Assembly: GCF_001548035.1 (NCBI RefSeq)
Contig: NZ_AP014723.1
Location: 2,356,001 to 2,420,000, forward strand
Direction: 5' to 3'
DNA length: 64,000 bases
Origin: Sulfurospirillum sp. UCH001
GTDB taxonomy: Bacteria > Campylobacterota > Campylobacteria > Campylobacterales > Sulfurospirillaceae
Position numbers and translations under genes: made by a program
Shown here: in pieces, positions 47,457 through 56,393 of the stretch
How positions within the stretch are numbered: position 1 is the stretch's first letter
Layout: the number at the start of each line of letters is the position of its first letter
Notes under the pieces: generated by a model
Database searches by the model: none
What the model was told of the DNA's origin: nothing
Seen by the model: the letters and a program-made list of their open reading frames with translations, nothing else

Positions 47457-48778
47457 GTTTTATTCCCTCATTACACAATCCAAATTTTGTAGAATTTTTT
47501 AAATCCAACACAAGAATTAGTCTAAAGCTATATCTTGACAGAAAGTTGAAAGAGTTAGTTCAATTCCTTGACGGAACCAAAGAATTGCATGAATTAATAA
47601 ATGAGTTAGATATTGATCAAGATAAAGCATTTGGATTTATCCAATATTTGGAGGATAATTGTTTAATTCAAACCAATGATATTTCCTTGCTAATAGAAAA
47701 ACATAAATGGAACCATGTATTAAATTTTTTAGCAGATTACATTAAATATGATGAATTAATGACACGATTTTCTCAATTACAAAACAGCCATGTTGTAATC
47801 GTTGGATTAGGTGCTGTTGGTAGTTGGACAGCTATTCAACTCGCAAAAACAGGTATTCAGCATTTCGTATTGGTTGATTTAGATAAGGTAGATATTAGCA
47901 ATCTTAATAGATCTTTTTTTTCCGAAGAACATATTAATGAATATAAAACATATTCTATTAGGAAGCAACTCCTAGAAATTAATAATAAAATTAAATGTGA
48001 TGAAAAAAATATTTTAATGACTTCTCCCGAACAGATTGAAAAAATTATTATAAATATTAAATCACAAAATATTGTAGTTATTAATTGTGCTGATAATCCC
48101 AATGTTGATATTACTGCATCTTTAGTTCATCAAGCTTGCATTAAATATAAAATACCTTATATTATTGCAGGGGGATATAATTTACATTTAACTCTCATTG
48201 GACCCTCAATTATCCCATTTGAAACTGCTTGTTTTGATTGCATCCAATTTCAACTTAATTTCAATGACCCAGTAGATGAGATAATTAATTCAAGAAAGTT
48301 GGTTAGACCTAATAGAAATATAGGGAATATAGCATCAACATCAATAATTTCAAGCACATTTGTGGTAAACGAGACATTAAAAATATTACTAAAATCAAAA
48401 AAATTGTATCCCACAATGACTAATAGGAGAGGAACAATTAATTTTTTTGATAATGATATAAAATTTACTAATTTTTTCAAAATGCCAACTTGTAAAAGTT
48501 GTGCTACAGACAGTAAAATTTTAAATTTGGATCATTTTATTAATCTACTATACAAAGAAATATCTAATATTGAGAATATAGCTTTAATAGATAATAAATT
48601 ATGTTTTGATAAAAATATTTATATGGATCTAGAATTGGTTATAGACTCTTTAAAAAAGATGAATTATAATTTATCCAATTTTCATAAAATAAATTTAGAA
48701 TATTTACACTTGAGCAATCAAGCTTTGAAGCAATATGAAATGTTACTTTCAAATACTTATCTTCGACAAAATGCTTAA
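47405..48778 (+). CDS. RRE-ThiF/E1-like protein 2, adenylating enzyme
   Basis: This is a 457-residue protein starting at TTG 47405 (or TTG 47414), inside the end of the previous gene. The N-terminal RRE-like domain is clear: LDRKLKELVQFLDGTKELHEL and GFIQYLEDNCLI, the PqqD pattern. The E1-like domain has GLGAVG (134-139), VDLDKVDISNLNR (Arg169), Asp230 in NCADNP, and zinc Cys pairs CFDC and CKSC. About 80 further residues at the C-terminus have no match. Like MccB, it may adenylate a peptide C-terminus or side chain. YcaO is absent, so azoline formation is not supported. Confidence 0.82.
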   Translation: MSILQKLKIKYELRGSVSFIPSLHNPNFVEFFKSNTRISLKLYLDRKLKELVQFLDGTKELHELINELDIDQDKAFGFIQYLEDNCLIQTNDISLLIEKHKWNHVLNFLADYIKYDELMTRFSQLQNSHVVIVGLGAVGSWTAIQLAKTGIQHFVLVDLDKVDISNLNRSFFSEEHINEYKTYSIRKQLLEINNKIKCDEKNILMTSPEQIEKIIINIKSQNIVVINCADNPNVDITASLVHQACIKYKIPYIIAGGYNLHLTLIGPSIIPFETACFDCIQFQLNFNDPVDEIINSRKLVRPNRNIGNIASTSIISSTFVVNETLKILLKSKKLYPTMTNRRGTINFFDNDIKFTNFFKMPTCKSCATDSKILNLDHFINLLYKEISNIENIALIDNKLCFDKNIYMDLELVIDSLKKMNYNLSNFHKINLEYLHLSNQALKQYEMLLSNTYLRQNA

Positions 48779-48833
48779 ATATTACAATATTCTATTTTTA
48801 TAAGATAATAAAGATATAAAATCGAGGTGTTAT

Positions 48834-51800
48834 ATGAGCGATATAGAACTAAAGAAAATTTTAGAATTCTGGCATATTCAAGAATTTTTATTGCCGCAGT
48901 CACTCGAAAATATAGATAAAATCAATGACGATACAAAAAGTTTGCGAAAAGCTTTTGCAGGAAATACTAATAATGTTGTCAAATGGATTTATGAAAAATT
49001 AAAATACCCACCAAAAGACGATTATATTTGGCAATTTATGATTTATGGTGGAATTTATAAAATTGAAGATGTTAAAAAACAGTTACTGACTTTTTTTGAC
49101 GAGGAAGATGACGTAGAAAGTAGAGAGATAAAAGATAATGCTGCTACTTTTTCTTTAGCATTAGACCCGACTACTCAAAAAATTAAATTAGATGACATTC
49201 AGGTTTCAACAGTCCTTTGGGCATTAAAACAAATTTCAAAAGATCCTAAAAATTTTAATTTATCATTGCCTAATTTTAATAAAGAACTCGAATTAATGGT
49301 AGCTACACTTCAACAAGACGTTGGTTCTCTCTCAGACGACAAATTAACATTGGAAGAAGAAATCAATAAAGTTGCAACAATTGCTTTTCAGATTTTCGGT
49401 TTTGATGCAATATCTAATTGCACAAATTTTATAGTCATTGCAACTCAAAAATCTCAAAAAAATGCAGCACAAGAGAAAAATGATAATGATATATTGAATA
49501 GTTTTTTTATTGAAGATATTAATAAAACACTAACCTTTCTTAAAAATGGAAAATCTGACAATCTTATAACGCAATATCTTAATATGGATGAAAGTGCCGT
49601 CAAGAATAACCGAACTGATATCAGAAAAAACTTGGAATATTCGTATAACATACTTGCACCTATGAATTTTCCTGATGCGTGTTGGCCTACAAATGAACAT
49701 CACCCTCTCGTTTATAGCCAGCAGTTTGCGATTAATTCCATAATCAAACGATTTAATAGTACTTCTAATGGTTTTTATGGTGTCAATGGCCCTCCAGGAA
49801 CAGGAAAAACCACTATGTTAAGAGATTTAATTGCTTATGTGGTCACAGAGAGAGCAAAGATTTTAGCTCGTTCTGAAAATCATGAAGTACTATTTCAATC
49901 AAGCAAAGCAAAGCAAGCTTGGAAAACTGAAAATTGGACACAGTATATTAACCTTTTTACAGAAGATTTACTTGGCTTTGAAATGGTTGTGGCTTCAAGC
50001 AATAATGGTGCAGTTGAAAACGTAACTTTAGAAATTCCAACCCAAAAAAGTATTGACCCTTCTTGGTTAGAAAATTTCGATTATTTTAAAGAAATAGGAA
50101 CTCGAATTATTAAAGAATCTAAAGTATCGGCTTGGGGTATGGGTGCAGCTTGCCTTGGTAATGCTTCAAATAAGAATGCTTTTGTCTCTAACTTTTGGTA
50201 TGAAGATAAAAAGGAGCATGCAAAAACAATTCAAGGATTTAAAGATTATTTGTTAAAAATCAAACAACGTAGTGAAGATGACTTAATAGCTGAATGGAAA
50301 TTGGCTCGAAAAAGTTTTCAAGATGCATTGAACATGGTTCAAAAAATGAAAAAGGAAAAGAATTCTATTTATACTTTGGCTGAAGAGTATAAAGCAAAAA
50401 CCCTAAATGAGAACAAGCAAATAACTGCACTTATTAGCGAAAATAGTGAATTAGAGAAGAAAATTGCTACTGATGTGAAATCGATTGATCAAACTGAACA
50501 ATTAATCCAAAACAAAAAATCTGCTTCACAACAATTTGAATTTTTCCTACAAACCTTAGATAATAAGATATCAACCATAAGTGTAAATTTGAGCGATACT
50601 AAAGAATTATTAAATGCTCATAGTCGGAGAAAAATGAGCTTCCTTGAAACTATTCTTGATTTGATATTTTCTAAAGGTAAACGTAGCAAAGCATGGAACA
50701 ATAAAATGGTCCTATTAGAACAAGATGAGCAAAATTTTGGTAATGATATCATAGGACTTAAAAAAAAGAAATCAGAAACTCAGTTAGATTTGGAGCAAAT
50801 TTCTTTTAATGTTACTAAGCTTGAAAAGCAAAAACAAGAATATGAAGAAAATATAAACAAATACAAGCTATTGATTTCTCAAAATACTTCAAAAATAGCT
50901 ACTCACAAAAAAAGTAAGGAAGAATATGACCGTCTTTATCAGTCTGCATTAAAGACACAACACCAGCATGAAAAACGTAGCGATAAAGACACTGAACGCG
51001 AATTGTCTTCCCCATGGATGGATGATGAATTTTTTAAAGCTAGAGCCAAATTATTTATAGAGGCTTTAAATCTTCATAAAGCATTCATTCATGTTAATGC
51101 TAAAAAAATTCAATCAAACCTTTTATGTATCATTGATATTCTTCAAGGAACAGTTCGCGCTGACACTGAATTTAAAGAAGCAGTAAGACATGCTTGGGCA
51201 ACATTATTTTTATGCGTACCTGTTGTTTCTACAACCTTTGCTTCGTTCCCAAGGCTCTTTAAACATTTTTGGAATCATGAAATTGGTTGGCTACTTATTG
51301 ATGAAGCAGGACAAGCCCCTGCACAAGCTGCAGTAGGTGCCATTATGCGTTCAAAAAGATGTATTGTCGTTGGGGATCCTTTGCAGTTAGAACCAATTAT
51401 TGGACTTCCTTTATCTATACAAAATATTTTAAGAAAAAAAGTTAATGCACATGATGACTCATTATTGCAACGAACCTCTGTGCAAAAAAGAGTTGATTTT
51501 ACTGAAACGAATGGTACATATCTTGAAGATACGAATAACAATAATAAGATATGGGTCGGTTCACCTCTTCGTGTTCACAGAAGATGCAATAATCCCATGT
51601 TTGAAATATCTAATTCAACAACGTATTTAGGAATGATGGTTCAAGGGAAAAAAGATGTTATTAATAATCTTCCTATGAGTCAATGGTATGATGTGCAATC
51701 ATTGGAATCTAGTGGAAATTGGATTCCAGATGAAGGCAAAAAAACACAAGAACTCATTAATGATTTGTCTACTCTAGGCATAACATCAAAAGAACTTTAC

Positions 51801-52121
51801 ATTATTAGTCCATTCAAAGATGTGATAAAAGGGCTAAAAGCGCTTTTTGCTTATTCTAAACAAGTCGATTCAAAAAACAAAATTGGTACAATTCATACAG
51901 TACAAGGCAAAGAAGCAAAAGTTGTTATATTGGTTCTTGGAAGCGATCCTAACAAAGATAACTCACGAACTTGGGCGGCTTCAAAACCAAATTTATTAAA
52001 TGTTGCAGCCACAAGAGCAAAAGAAAGGTTCTATATAATTGGGAATCAAAGGCTTTGGGGAAATAAACAATATTTTAAAGACGCATTGGCATTATTGAAT
52101 TTAAATTCAAGAGAGATATAA
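48834..52121 (+). CDS. Large SF1 (Upf1-like) helicase with coiled-coil insert
   Basis: This is a 1095-residue protein. Residues 1-300 have no recognised domain. Walker A is GVNGPPGTGKTTM (about 317-329). A long coiled-coil insert (about 490-720) interrupts the first RecA domain. Motif II is LLIDEAGQAPAQA (about 819), motif III VVGDPLQLEPI (about 844), and motifs V/VI are IHTVQGKEAKVVIL (about 1020) and NVAATRAKERFYII (about 1055). This is the Upf1/Sen1/Dna2 branch of SF1 helicases, common in phage-defence loci. There is no nuclease domain. A hairpin overlaps its stop. It starts 55 bases after the E1-like gene and could be co-transcribed, but is likely a separate cargo module. Confidence 0.85.
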   Translation: MSDIELKKILEFWHIQEFLLPQSLENIDKINDDTKSLRKAFAGNTNNVVKWIYEKLKYPPKDDYIWQFMIYGGIYKIEDVKKQLLTFFDEEDDVESREIKDNAATFSLALDPTTQKIKLDDIQVSTVLWALKQISKDPKNFNLSLPNFNKELELMVATLQQDVGSLSDDKLTLEEEINKVATIAFQIFGFDAISNCTNFIVIATQKSQKNAAQEKNDNDILNSFFIEDINKTLTFLKNGKSDNLITQYLNMDESAVKNNRTDIRKNLEYSYNILAPMNFPDACWPTNEHHPLVYSQQFAINSIIKRFNSTSNGFYGVNGPPGTGKTTMLRDLIAYVVTERAKILARSENHEVLFQSSKAKQAWKTENWTQYINLFTEDLLGFEMVVASSNNGAVENVTLEIPTQKSIDPSWLENFDYFKEIGTRIIKESKVSAWGMGAACLGNASNKNAFVSNFWYEDKKEHAKTIQGFKDYLLKIKQRSEDDLIAEWKLARKSFQDALNMVQKMKKEKNSIYTLAEEYKAKTLNENKQITALISENSELEKKIATDVKSIDQTEQLIQNKKSASQQFEFFLQTLDNKISTISVNLSDTKELLNAHSRRKMSFLETILDLIFSKGKRSKAWNNKMVLLEQDEQNFGNDIIGLKKKKSETQLDLEQISFNVTKLEKQKQEYEENINKYKLLISQNTSKIATHKKSKEEYDRLYQSALKTQHQHEKRSDKDTERELSSPWMDDEFFKARAKLFIEALNLHKAFIHVNAKKIQSNLLCIIDILQGTVRADTEFKEAVRHAWATLFLCVPVVSTTFASFPRLFKHFWNHEIGWLLIDEAGQAPAQAAVGAIMRSKRCIVVGDPLQLEPIIGLPLSIQNILRKKVNAHDDSLLQRTSVQKRVDFTETNGTYLEDTNNNNKIWVGSPLRVHRRCNNPMFEISNSTTYLGMMVQGKKDVINNLPMSQWYDVQSLESSGNWIPDEGKKTQELINDLSTLGITSKELYIISPFKDVIKGLKALFAYSKQVDSKNKIGTIHTVQGKEAKVVILVLGSDPNKDNSRTWAASKPNLLNVAATRAKERFYIIGNQRLWGNKQYFKDALALLNLNSREI

Positions 52122-52136
52122 AATACCTCTCTTGAA
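52106..52136 (+). terminator. Hairpin at the end of the SF1 helicase gene
   Basis: A 10-bp stem (TTCAAGAGAG / CTCTCTTGAA) spans the stop codon. A-rich rather than T-rich sequence follows, so termination may be weak. Confidence 0.45.
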
Positions 52137-52522
52137 GATTAAAAAGAGTGGGCTATTACAGGTCTCAATAATATATCAAGTTTACTAGAATGATATCGTT
52201 ATATGCTTTCTTAAATAAAGAAACTTTTCTAATAATGAGAACCTAACTTCTAAAATCAACGAATTTAAAAATAAATGAAAATATTCTAAAAGAGAGGGAG
52301 AGATTATCAAAGAAATTGTAGAATAAATATAATTATTTATGTCGAAGTGAGTGGCTAATGCGGACTTTATCTTCAAATTTCTACCAGCTAGATTAAATAC
52401 TCCACCATGAAATACATTACCTCAAAGTATTGATAAAAGAATTAGTCAAATATGAAGAACTGTACAATTGACAAAGTAAATAAATTGGCATAAAATTAAT
52501 CTTATTTTTTTAAAGGATAATA
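52137..52522. other. Non-coding spacer between two defence-like genes
   Basis: About 385 A+T-rich bases without a credible gene. The only frames (for example 52185-52376, minus) have no ribosome-binding site or domain. The end carries the promoter region and AAAGGA ribosome-binding site of the next gene. It may be scar sequence from cargo exchange. Confidence 0.6.
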
Positions 52523-55500
52523 ATGAAATTAGCTATTCTCCATCTTAGTGATGCACACATTAAAAAAGAAAAGACGAACAATTCATTATTTGAAAAAGAA
52601 GAAGCAATTTTTAATGCAATTAAAAATGAAATAACCCATTGTTCAAATTTATTTATTGTTTTTACTGGAGATATTGCATTCACTGGACACAAAGATGAGT
52701 ATACAATCGCCAATATTTTTTTTCATAATATTAGTAAATTTTTATCGGAATATAACCATTCTATAAAAATAAACTTTGTTTTTGCTCCAGGGAATCACGA
52801 TTGTAACTTTTCGATAGGACAAACAGTCAGAGATATTGTGATTAAATCAATTTTGGAACATCCATCACAAATAGACCAACATGTTATTGACATTTGTACA
52901 GAATCCCAAAAAGATTATTTTGAATTTATTGAAACATTCCATTCAGAAAAAAATATTAATCAGAATATTTCTAATAAGCTTTTAATACGATACGAGTTTA
53001 AAATTGATAATTATTCCATATCATTTAATTCTTTTAATACCGCATGGATGTCACAAAAGCAAGAGCAACAAGCAAAAATATTATTTCCACTAAATGCGAT
53101 TAATCAAGAAAAAATTGTTGAATCACAGGATGATTTAACAATCTCAATTTTCCATCACCCTCAACACTGGTTAACTCATAGTAATTTAAGAAATTTTAAA
53201 GAATTTGTAGACTCATGTAGTGATGTCGTTTTGACAGGGCATGAGCATACACAAAGTGCTTCTCAAACTCATAACATTAGCAGCCATAAAAATGTCGAAT
53301 ATATTGAAGGAGGAACACTACAAGATTCGCATGATGCCACTCATAGTAAATTTAACTTATTACTAATAGATCTACAAACAAAAAAACATGATATTTTTAT
53401 TTTTGAATGGCATAAGTCTATTTATAATAAAATTGCAAATGAAGGTATTGAGTTACCCTTATGTAATAAATCTCTTTTTCAACTTAACGAACTGTACAGC
53501 AAAAAAATATCTTCCTTACCACTTAAACTAAACCACCCAAGAAAAGAAAATATAATTCTTGAAGATATTTATATATATCCTGATCTAAGAACATTAGAAA
53601 TTCACAACAACAATAAAACTGCAAATGCATTTAATAAAATTTCTTCACGAGACTTATTAAAAGAATCCCCTATAAAAAAAGTGATTATTTTTGGTAAAGA
53701 TAATGCAGGGAAAACGTCATTAGCTCATATGCTTCAAATTAAATTTAAAGAAAAAGGCTTAATACCATTAGTAATAAATGGAAAAGAAATAAAAAAAATC
53801 AATAATGATAAAATCATAGAAAATACGCTTACTAAAGCTTTTAAAGAGCAGTATGAAATTAAAAAGAATGAGTTAACTACCTTTCAACAAGAAGATAAAA
53901 AAAATATAGTTATTATTTTTGATGATCTTCAATATATAAAATTCAATAATCAAACAAAAGGAGAATTCATTGAGAAATTTGAAAAATTAGGATATACGCA
54001 AATAATTGTATTCTCTGATGCTGAATTAGAGTTTGAAGCAACATCAGAAAGTAATCTTGCTAAATCATTGCAGAATTTTTCATATTATCATATATTAGAG
54101 TTTGGCCATGTTTTAAGAGATGATTTAATAAGAAAATGGATAATTTTAGGACAAGAAAGAGAACTTGAAAATGATGAAATAGCAGCTATTAGAAGGACTA
54201 AGGCCCATGCAATAACACATACGTTGGGTTTAAATTTTATTCCTTCCTATCCTTTTTACTTACTAACATTGTTACAAGCGATGGAGGCAAATGACACAAC
54301 TGTAGACAAAAGTTCTTATGGTCACTATTATCAATATATGATAATGCAATATCTTACTAATTATGGTGAGCCATTAGAGAATAAGGATTTAAATACAATT
54401 TTTGGATATTTATCAATGTTGGCTTTCAAAATGTTCAGTGAAAAAAAATATATTTTGGATCAAATTGAATTAGACGAATACGATTTGTCTTATAAAAAAT
54501 ATATTGGGTATACACCAAAACTTAATCTTCAAAAAAAAATACTTCAATCCCATTTGCTTGTAGAGTCTGATTATGAATACAAATTTTCTCATAAATATCT
54601 TTATTACTATTTTGTTGCATACTATTTTTCACAAAACGTAGATGATGAAGGAATTACAACAATAATTGATAATATGACACAAAGGTTGTATAGAGCCGAA
54701 TTTGCAAATATTCTAATGTTTATTTTTCATTTATCTCCTAAAAAAGATATCCTGGGAATGCTAAATCGAGAAGCAAAAAAAATTTTTGCAGATCTTGAAG
54801 AATTTTCATTTACACAAAATGAATTATTAACGATTAACAATTCTATTCATGAAAATATGACAAGTAAACTTGAGGATAGAACATTTGAAGAATCACGAAG
54901 AATCGAACTAGAACAAGAAGAAAAAAAGGATGCTTTTATCCATGCAAATCACATTGATGACCAACGAGATGCAAGCCATAATGAAGAAATTCAAAATTTA
55001 GATATTTTTGGACAAATAAATTTAGCATGTAAATTAATTGATATCTTGGGAGAAGTTGTAAAAAATTATGCTGGTACGTTAAAATATGAGCCAATATATG
55101 AACTCATTCAAAACACCTATGGAATGGGGTTACGAAGTTTAAAAAGAATATTTATTGATGTTGAAGAAAATCACGAATTAATTGTTCGAGAACTTCAAAA
55201 TTTGATTGACAAAAAAGGTTTTGTAACTACTGATAAAAAAGATGACGCAATTAATAAATTTGTTTTTAATCTTGCTACATCTGTTGCAACAGGCTTTATT
55301 AAAAGAATTTCACAAGCTATTGGGGACCCTGAATTAAAATCAATTTATAATAAAATTTCAAAAGAAGACCCCAATAATATTGCCTATAAATTAATTGAGC
55401 AGTCAATAAATCTAAATTTTAATGGGGGATTAAATTCACGTAAAATTATTGAATTATACGATTATCTAGATAAAGAAAAGAATTCTTTGACAAGCACAAC

Positions 55501-55636
55501 TCTCAAACATTTAGTTATGGCGCATTTATATAAATTTGATGTATCTGCTGACAAAAAAATGTCAATTTGTAGACAATTGGATATTACCATATCTCCTAAA
55601 ACTGAATATAGTAAAAAAGTAGGACTTAAAACATGA
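52523..55636 (+). CDS. Metallophosphoesterase + P-loop (STAND-like) NTPase
   Basis: This is a 1037-residue two-part protein. The N-terminal calcineurin-like phosphoesterase (1-290) has all metal motifs: SDAH (10-12), GD (50), GNHD (90-93), HH (211-212) and GHEH (239-242). A P-loop domain follows with Walker A GKDNAGKTS (391-399) and Walker B IVIIFDD (Asp467-468). A helical region resembles STAND/NACHT NTPases (FGHVLRDDLIRKWIILGQ, then a winged-helix-like part). The C-terminal ~350 residues are a likely sensor region. An effector enzyme joined to a sensor NTPase is the layout of bacterial NLR-like anti-phage proteins. The family is not one I can name. Confidence 0.75.
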   Translation: MKLAILHLSDAHIKKEKTNNSLFEKEEAIFNAIKNEITHCSNLFIVFTGDIAFTGHKDEYTIANIFFHNISKFLSEYNHSIKINFVFAPGNHDCNFSIGQTVRDIVIKSILEHPSQIDQHVIDICTESQKDYFEFIETFHSEKNINQNISNKLLIRYEFKIDNYSISFNSFNTAWMSQKQEQQAKILFPLNAINQEKIVESQDDLTISIFHHPQHWLTHSNLRNFKEFVDSCSDVVLTGHEHTQSASQTHNISSHKNVEYIEGGTLQDSHDATHSKFNLLLIDLQTKKHDIFIFEWHKSIYNKIANEGIELPLCNKSLFQLNELYSKKISSLPLKLNHPRKENIILEDIYIYPDLRTLEIHNNNKTANAFNKISSRDLLKESPIKKVIIFGKDNAGKTSLAHMLQIKFKEKGLIPLVINGKEIKKINNDKIIENTLTKAFKEQYEIKKNELTTFQQEDKKNIVIIFDDLQYIKFNNQTKGEFIEKFEKLGYTQIIVFSDAELEFEATSESNLAKSLQNFSYYHILEFGHVLRDDLIRKWIILGQERELENDEIAAIRRTKAHAITHTLGLNFIPSYPFYLLTLLQAMEANDTTVDKSSYGHYYQYMIMQYLTNYGEPLENKDLNTIFGYLSMLAFKMFSEKKYILDQIELDEYDLSYKKYIGYTPKLNLQKKILQSHLLVESDYEYKFSHKYLYYYFVAYYFSQNVDDEGITTIIDNMTQRLYRAEFANILMFIFHLSPKKDILGMLNREAKKIFADLEEFSFTQNELLTINNSIHENMTSKLEDRTFEESRRIELEQEEKKDAFIHANHIDDQRDASHNEEIQNLDIFGQINLACKLIDILGEVVKNYAGTLKYEPIYELIQNTYGMGLRSLKRIFIDVEENHELIVRELQNLIDKKGFVTTDKKDDAINKFVFNLATSVATGFIKRISQAIGDPELKSIYNKISKEDPNNIAYKLIEQSINLNFNGGLNSRKIIELYDYLDKEKNSLTSTTLKHLVMAHLYKFDVSADKKMSICRQLDITISPKTEYSKKVGLKT

Positions 55637-55748
55637 ATTAAGTATATTACAAAATCCGTAGAAAAATAATCAGTGCTAAATGTATATACTTGCTTTTATG
55701 ATGTTATAACAAATTATTGCATAGTTATGATACTTAAGGATATTTTAG

Positions 55749-56393
55749 ATGCCTGCACGAAAAATACCAAAAAACTACCGCTCATCAACAGGTATATTTC
55801 AAAGTTATAAAAACAATCTATCTATCGCTTATGAATCATTGCTTGAGAGAGATTTTTACTTATTACTAGAATTTAATCAAGAGGTTGTCGCTTATGAAGA
55901 GCAGCCATTCACTATTCGTTATTTGAGAAATAATGCCACATACAAATATACTCCTGATTGCTTGGTCTATTTTCATGCCAGCAACAAAAAACTACCTTGT
56001 GTATTTGAAATAAAATATAGCAGTGAACTTAAAGAAAAAAAAGCTTTTTTTGAAGAAAAATTTAACCAAGTTGAACAATATTTATTGGAAAATGATATGG
56101 ACTTCAAAATGTTTACAGAATTAGATGTGGATCCTACGTATCTTGCTAATGCAAAATTACTGTACTCCTATGCAAATTTGCAAAACCAACGGCTATTATC
56201 ATCCATTTTAGAAATCAGCTCAAAATATGGAGAACTTTCACTGAATGCGCTTTTAAATCATATCAGTACAGACCGCTATATACAAGCAGAAAATTTGCCA
56301 TATATATGGCACCTTGTTTTTCAGAATAAACTCAAAATTGATATGTTTAGTCCAATAAATAACCAAACCATGGTAGGACTTTCCAATGCATAA
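55749..56393 (+). CDS. tnsA: Tn7-like transposase endonuclease subunit TnsA
   Basis: This is a 214-residue restriction-endonuclease-fold protein that cuts the 5' strand at element ends. The catalytic pattern is YESLLERDFYLLLEF (Glu33), YTPDCLVYF (Asp70) and VFEIKYS (Glu87, Lys89). The C-terminal winged-helix part (residues 150-214) would contact TnsC/TnsB. It is the first of four overlapping transposition genes; tnsB starts 8 bases before its stop. TnsA with TnsB gives cut-and-paste movement rather than cointegrates. Confidence 0.9.
   Translation: MPARKIPKNYRSSTGIFQSYKNNLSIAYESLLERDFYLLLEFNQEVVAYEEQPFTIRYLRNNATYKYTPDCLVYFHASNKKLPCVFEIKYSSELKEKKAFFEEKFNQVEQYLLENDMDFKMFTELDVDPTYLANAKLLYSYANLQNQRLLSSILEISSKYGELSLNALLNHISTDRYIQAENLPYIWHLVFQNKLKIDMFSPINNQTMVGLSNA

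Noticed and set aside
42719-52121. Classical restriction-modification system
   Set aside because: There is a nuclease and a helicase but no methyltransferase or specificity subunit, and the two genes are separated by the UvrA/peptide module.
52185-52376. 63-residue minus-strand frame in the spacer
   Set aside because: No ribosome-binding site, domain or conserved feature; A+T-rich chance frame.
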